Source of the DNA: Clostridium_T sp040217795
Lineage (GTDB): Bacteria; Bacillota; Clostridia; Clostridiales; Clostridiaceae
Length of the DNA: 14,874 nucleotides
NCBI GenBank assembly: GCA_040217795.1
Contig: JBEHWK010000088.1
Span: 1-14,874, forward strand
Reading direction: 5' to 3'
The notes under the pieces are model-generated. The model made no database searches. It was not told the origin of the DNA and was given only the letters and a program-made list of their open reading frames with translations. A program made the translations under genes and the position numbers. Positions within the stretch are counted from its first letter, which is position 1. Every line of letters starts with the position of its first letter. Positions 13,749 through 14,874 of this stretch are shown here, one piece after another.

Positions 13749-14240
13749 ATGTATTCCCTGAATAGGAAAAGTTTGTTGGAAAAATCAGAAGACATCAAGG
13801 CCATTGAGAAATTATATAATGGCATGATAAACTGCTGGAATAATAGCAATGCAGATAAGTTTGCAGGTCATTTTTCAACTGAGGGCACTATAATTGATTT
13901 TGACGGAACTGCTGCTAATGGAAAAGTTGAGATTGAAGAATACTTAAATGGTGTTTTAATGAAACATGAGCCTCTGTTTCATACTACAATAATAAGAAGC
14001 ATCAGATTCATAACAGATGACGTGTGTATTCTGGAGACTGCAGTTGGAACATTTTTTCATGACAAGGAGGATATAGATCCATCTTTGAATATTGTGCAGA
14101 CTGTCATTGTCAAAAAGAAGAATAATTCATGGCTTATCGAGCAGCTGCAGAATACACCGGCTGTATTTCACGGCCACCCTGAACTTTCAGCAAAACTTAC
14201 TGAGGAAATCCGTAATGAATACTTGGAGAGATCCTCGTAA
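13749..14240 (+). CDS. NTF2-like (SnoaL/SgcJ-type) small protein
   Basis: This 163-aa protein has the cone-shaped NTF2-like fold pattern seen in SgcJ/EcaC and SnoaL-type proteins. AIEKLYNGMINCWNNSNADKFAGHFS (about 19-44) is the typical opening helix pair, followed by EGTIIDFDGT, a helix (KVEIEEYLNGVL) and beta strands ending in NIVQTVIVKKKNNSWLIEQLQNTPAV. Related proteins include polyketide hydroxylases, ketosteroid isomerase relatives and many of unknown function, so no reaction can be assigned. The ATG at 13749 is chosen because GGAGGAG lies 5 nt upstream. An in-frame ATG at 13728 has no ribosome binding site. It lies 63 nt before a lipoprotein gene with no terminator between. Confidence 0.75.
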   Translation: MYSLNRKSLLEKSEDIKAIEKLYNGMINCWNNSNADKFAGHFSTEGTIIDFDGTAANGKVEIEEYLNGVLMKHEPLFHTTIIRSIRFITDDVCILETAVGTFFHDKEDIDPSLNIVQTVIVKKKNNSWLIEQLQNTPAVFHGHPELSAKLTEEIRNEYLERSS

Positions 14241-14303
14241 TCATACAAGTCCGAAGGTTGAAGATAAATTATCATATGTATAAAGTAGTTGGGGGAGAAA
14301 AGT

Positions 14304-14874
14304 ATGAGGAAGATTAATTGTTTAATTATAACATGTACATTAATTGTTTCACTTTTTACTGGCTGCAGCAGCAGAACTCCATCAGGGAACAATACTGAAC
14401 CTGATACTTCAAATAACACAAGCACTGAAATAGAGTATGGCAATACAGGAAGCAATATTGCCAATCAGGGACTGGCTCTTCAAAAAGGTGATTGGATTTA
14501 CTATGTCAATTACACAAACTTTTCAGATTCAGCATCACTGAAATTATATAAAGCAAAATCAGACGGTACAGGAAAGACAAAACTAAATGATGAAATATCC
14601 AGATATATAAATGTGATAGGTGACTGGATTTACTACTTTGGATTTGAGCTTGGGAAAAATAATGAGGTTGTTTCTCAGGGAATATACAAGATAAAAACTG
14701 ATGGTACTGAAAAGAGCAAGATGTCTGATGAGAACTGCTCAAGTATAATAGCAGCAGGGGAGTGGCTGTATTATGTAAGGTGGACTGATTTTGGCGAACT
14801 TTACAAGATGAAAACAGATGGTACCAGTAAAACTAAGTTATGTGAGGTAAGAAGCCAGAATATATTCTTATCAG
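14304..14874 (+). CDS. Lipoprotein with WIYY-type beta repeats, 3' end outside window
   Basis: The ATG at 14304 follows GGGGGAG at 14291-14297. The first 190 residues are visible, and the frame is open to the window edge. The N-terminus is a lipoprotein signal, MRKINC then a hydrophobic stretch ending SLFTGC, with lipidated Cys21 and an SSR tail. A Ser/Thr/Asn-rich spacer follows (about 22-55). Three repeats of about 45-50 residues come next, each with a G(D/E)W(I/L)YY motif and a following (I/L)YK-K-(S/T)DGT-K-K- motif: GDWIYYVNY, GDWIYYFGF and GEWLYYVRW. This is the pattern of the DUF5050-type, propeller-like extracellular domains common in Clostridia. Binding partner unknown. It probably forms a short operon with the NTF2-like gene. 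Confidence 0.85.
   Translation, partial: MRKINCLIITCTLIVSLFTGCSSRTPSGNNTEPDTSNNTSTEIEYGNTGSNIANQGLALQKGDWIYYVNYTNFSDSASLKLYKAKSDGTGKTKLNDEISRYINVIGDWIYYFGFELGKNNEVVSQGIYKIKTDGTEKSKMSDENCSSIIAAGEWLYYVRWTDFGELYKMKTDGTSKTKLCEVRSQNIFLS

Overview
The window looks like low-GC Clostridia DNA. It is AT-rich, has strong GGAGG-type ribosome binding sites and consensus sigma-A promoters, and carries selenocysteine (Sec) decoding genes, a LysM peptidoglycan deacetylase and a lipoprotein of a Firmicute type. No rRNA, tRNA or CRISPR array was found, and no gene-free stretch exceeds 300 bases.

Positions 1-1800 hold most of an IS607-family element: tnpA (a serine recombinase, cut by the window edge), tnpB (complete) and a structured right end that probably encodes an omega RNA. 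It ends directly against selA, which has no ATG start and no good ribosome binding site. Next comes a selenocysteine operon: selA (1806-3224), selB (3226-5160) and, 38 nt further on, a small HesB/IscA-like gene (5199-5504). A plain ORF search breaks that gene because it contains in-frame UGA. Residue 36 is encoded by UGA at the position of the first IscA cluster cysteine and is followed by a SECIS-like hairpin. A second in-frame UGA at residue 100 lies in a C-terminal Cys-UGA-Cys motif just before a third UGA. This cluster is the most interesting part of the window, because the Sec machinery sits with one of its own likely clients.

Positions 5575-8768 are transcribed leftward. A HAD-type 5'-nucleotidase lies next to a sucrose-use operon of a PfkB fructokinase followed by sucrose phosphorylase. 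The phosphorylase splits sucrose into glucose 1-phosphate and fructose, and the kinase phosphorylates the fructose. The operon promoter has consensus -35 and -10 boxes, and its -35 lies inside a 24-bp perfect palindrome, a likely LacI-family operator. An Ldh2/MDH2-type dehydrogenase is transcribed divergently from the same intergenic region (8995-10086) and ends at a strong terminator.

Positions 10134-14874 run rightward. They hold an orphan GHKL ATPase (MORC/HSP90-like fold, no recognised partner), a secreted polysaccharide deacetylase with three LysM domains, an NTF2-like protein and a truncated lipoprotein with three WIYY-type repeats. Two copies of a GC-rich, doubly palindromic repeat of about 43 bp lie in the same orientation on either side of the ATPase-deacetylase pair.
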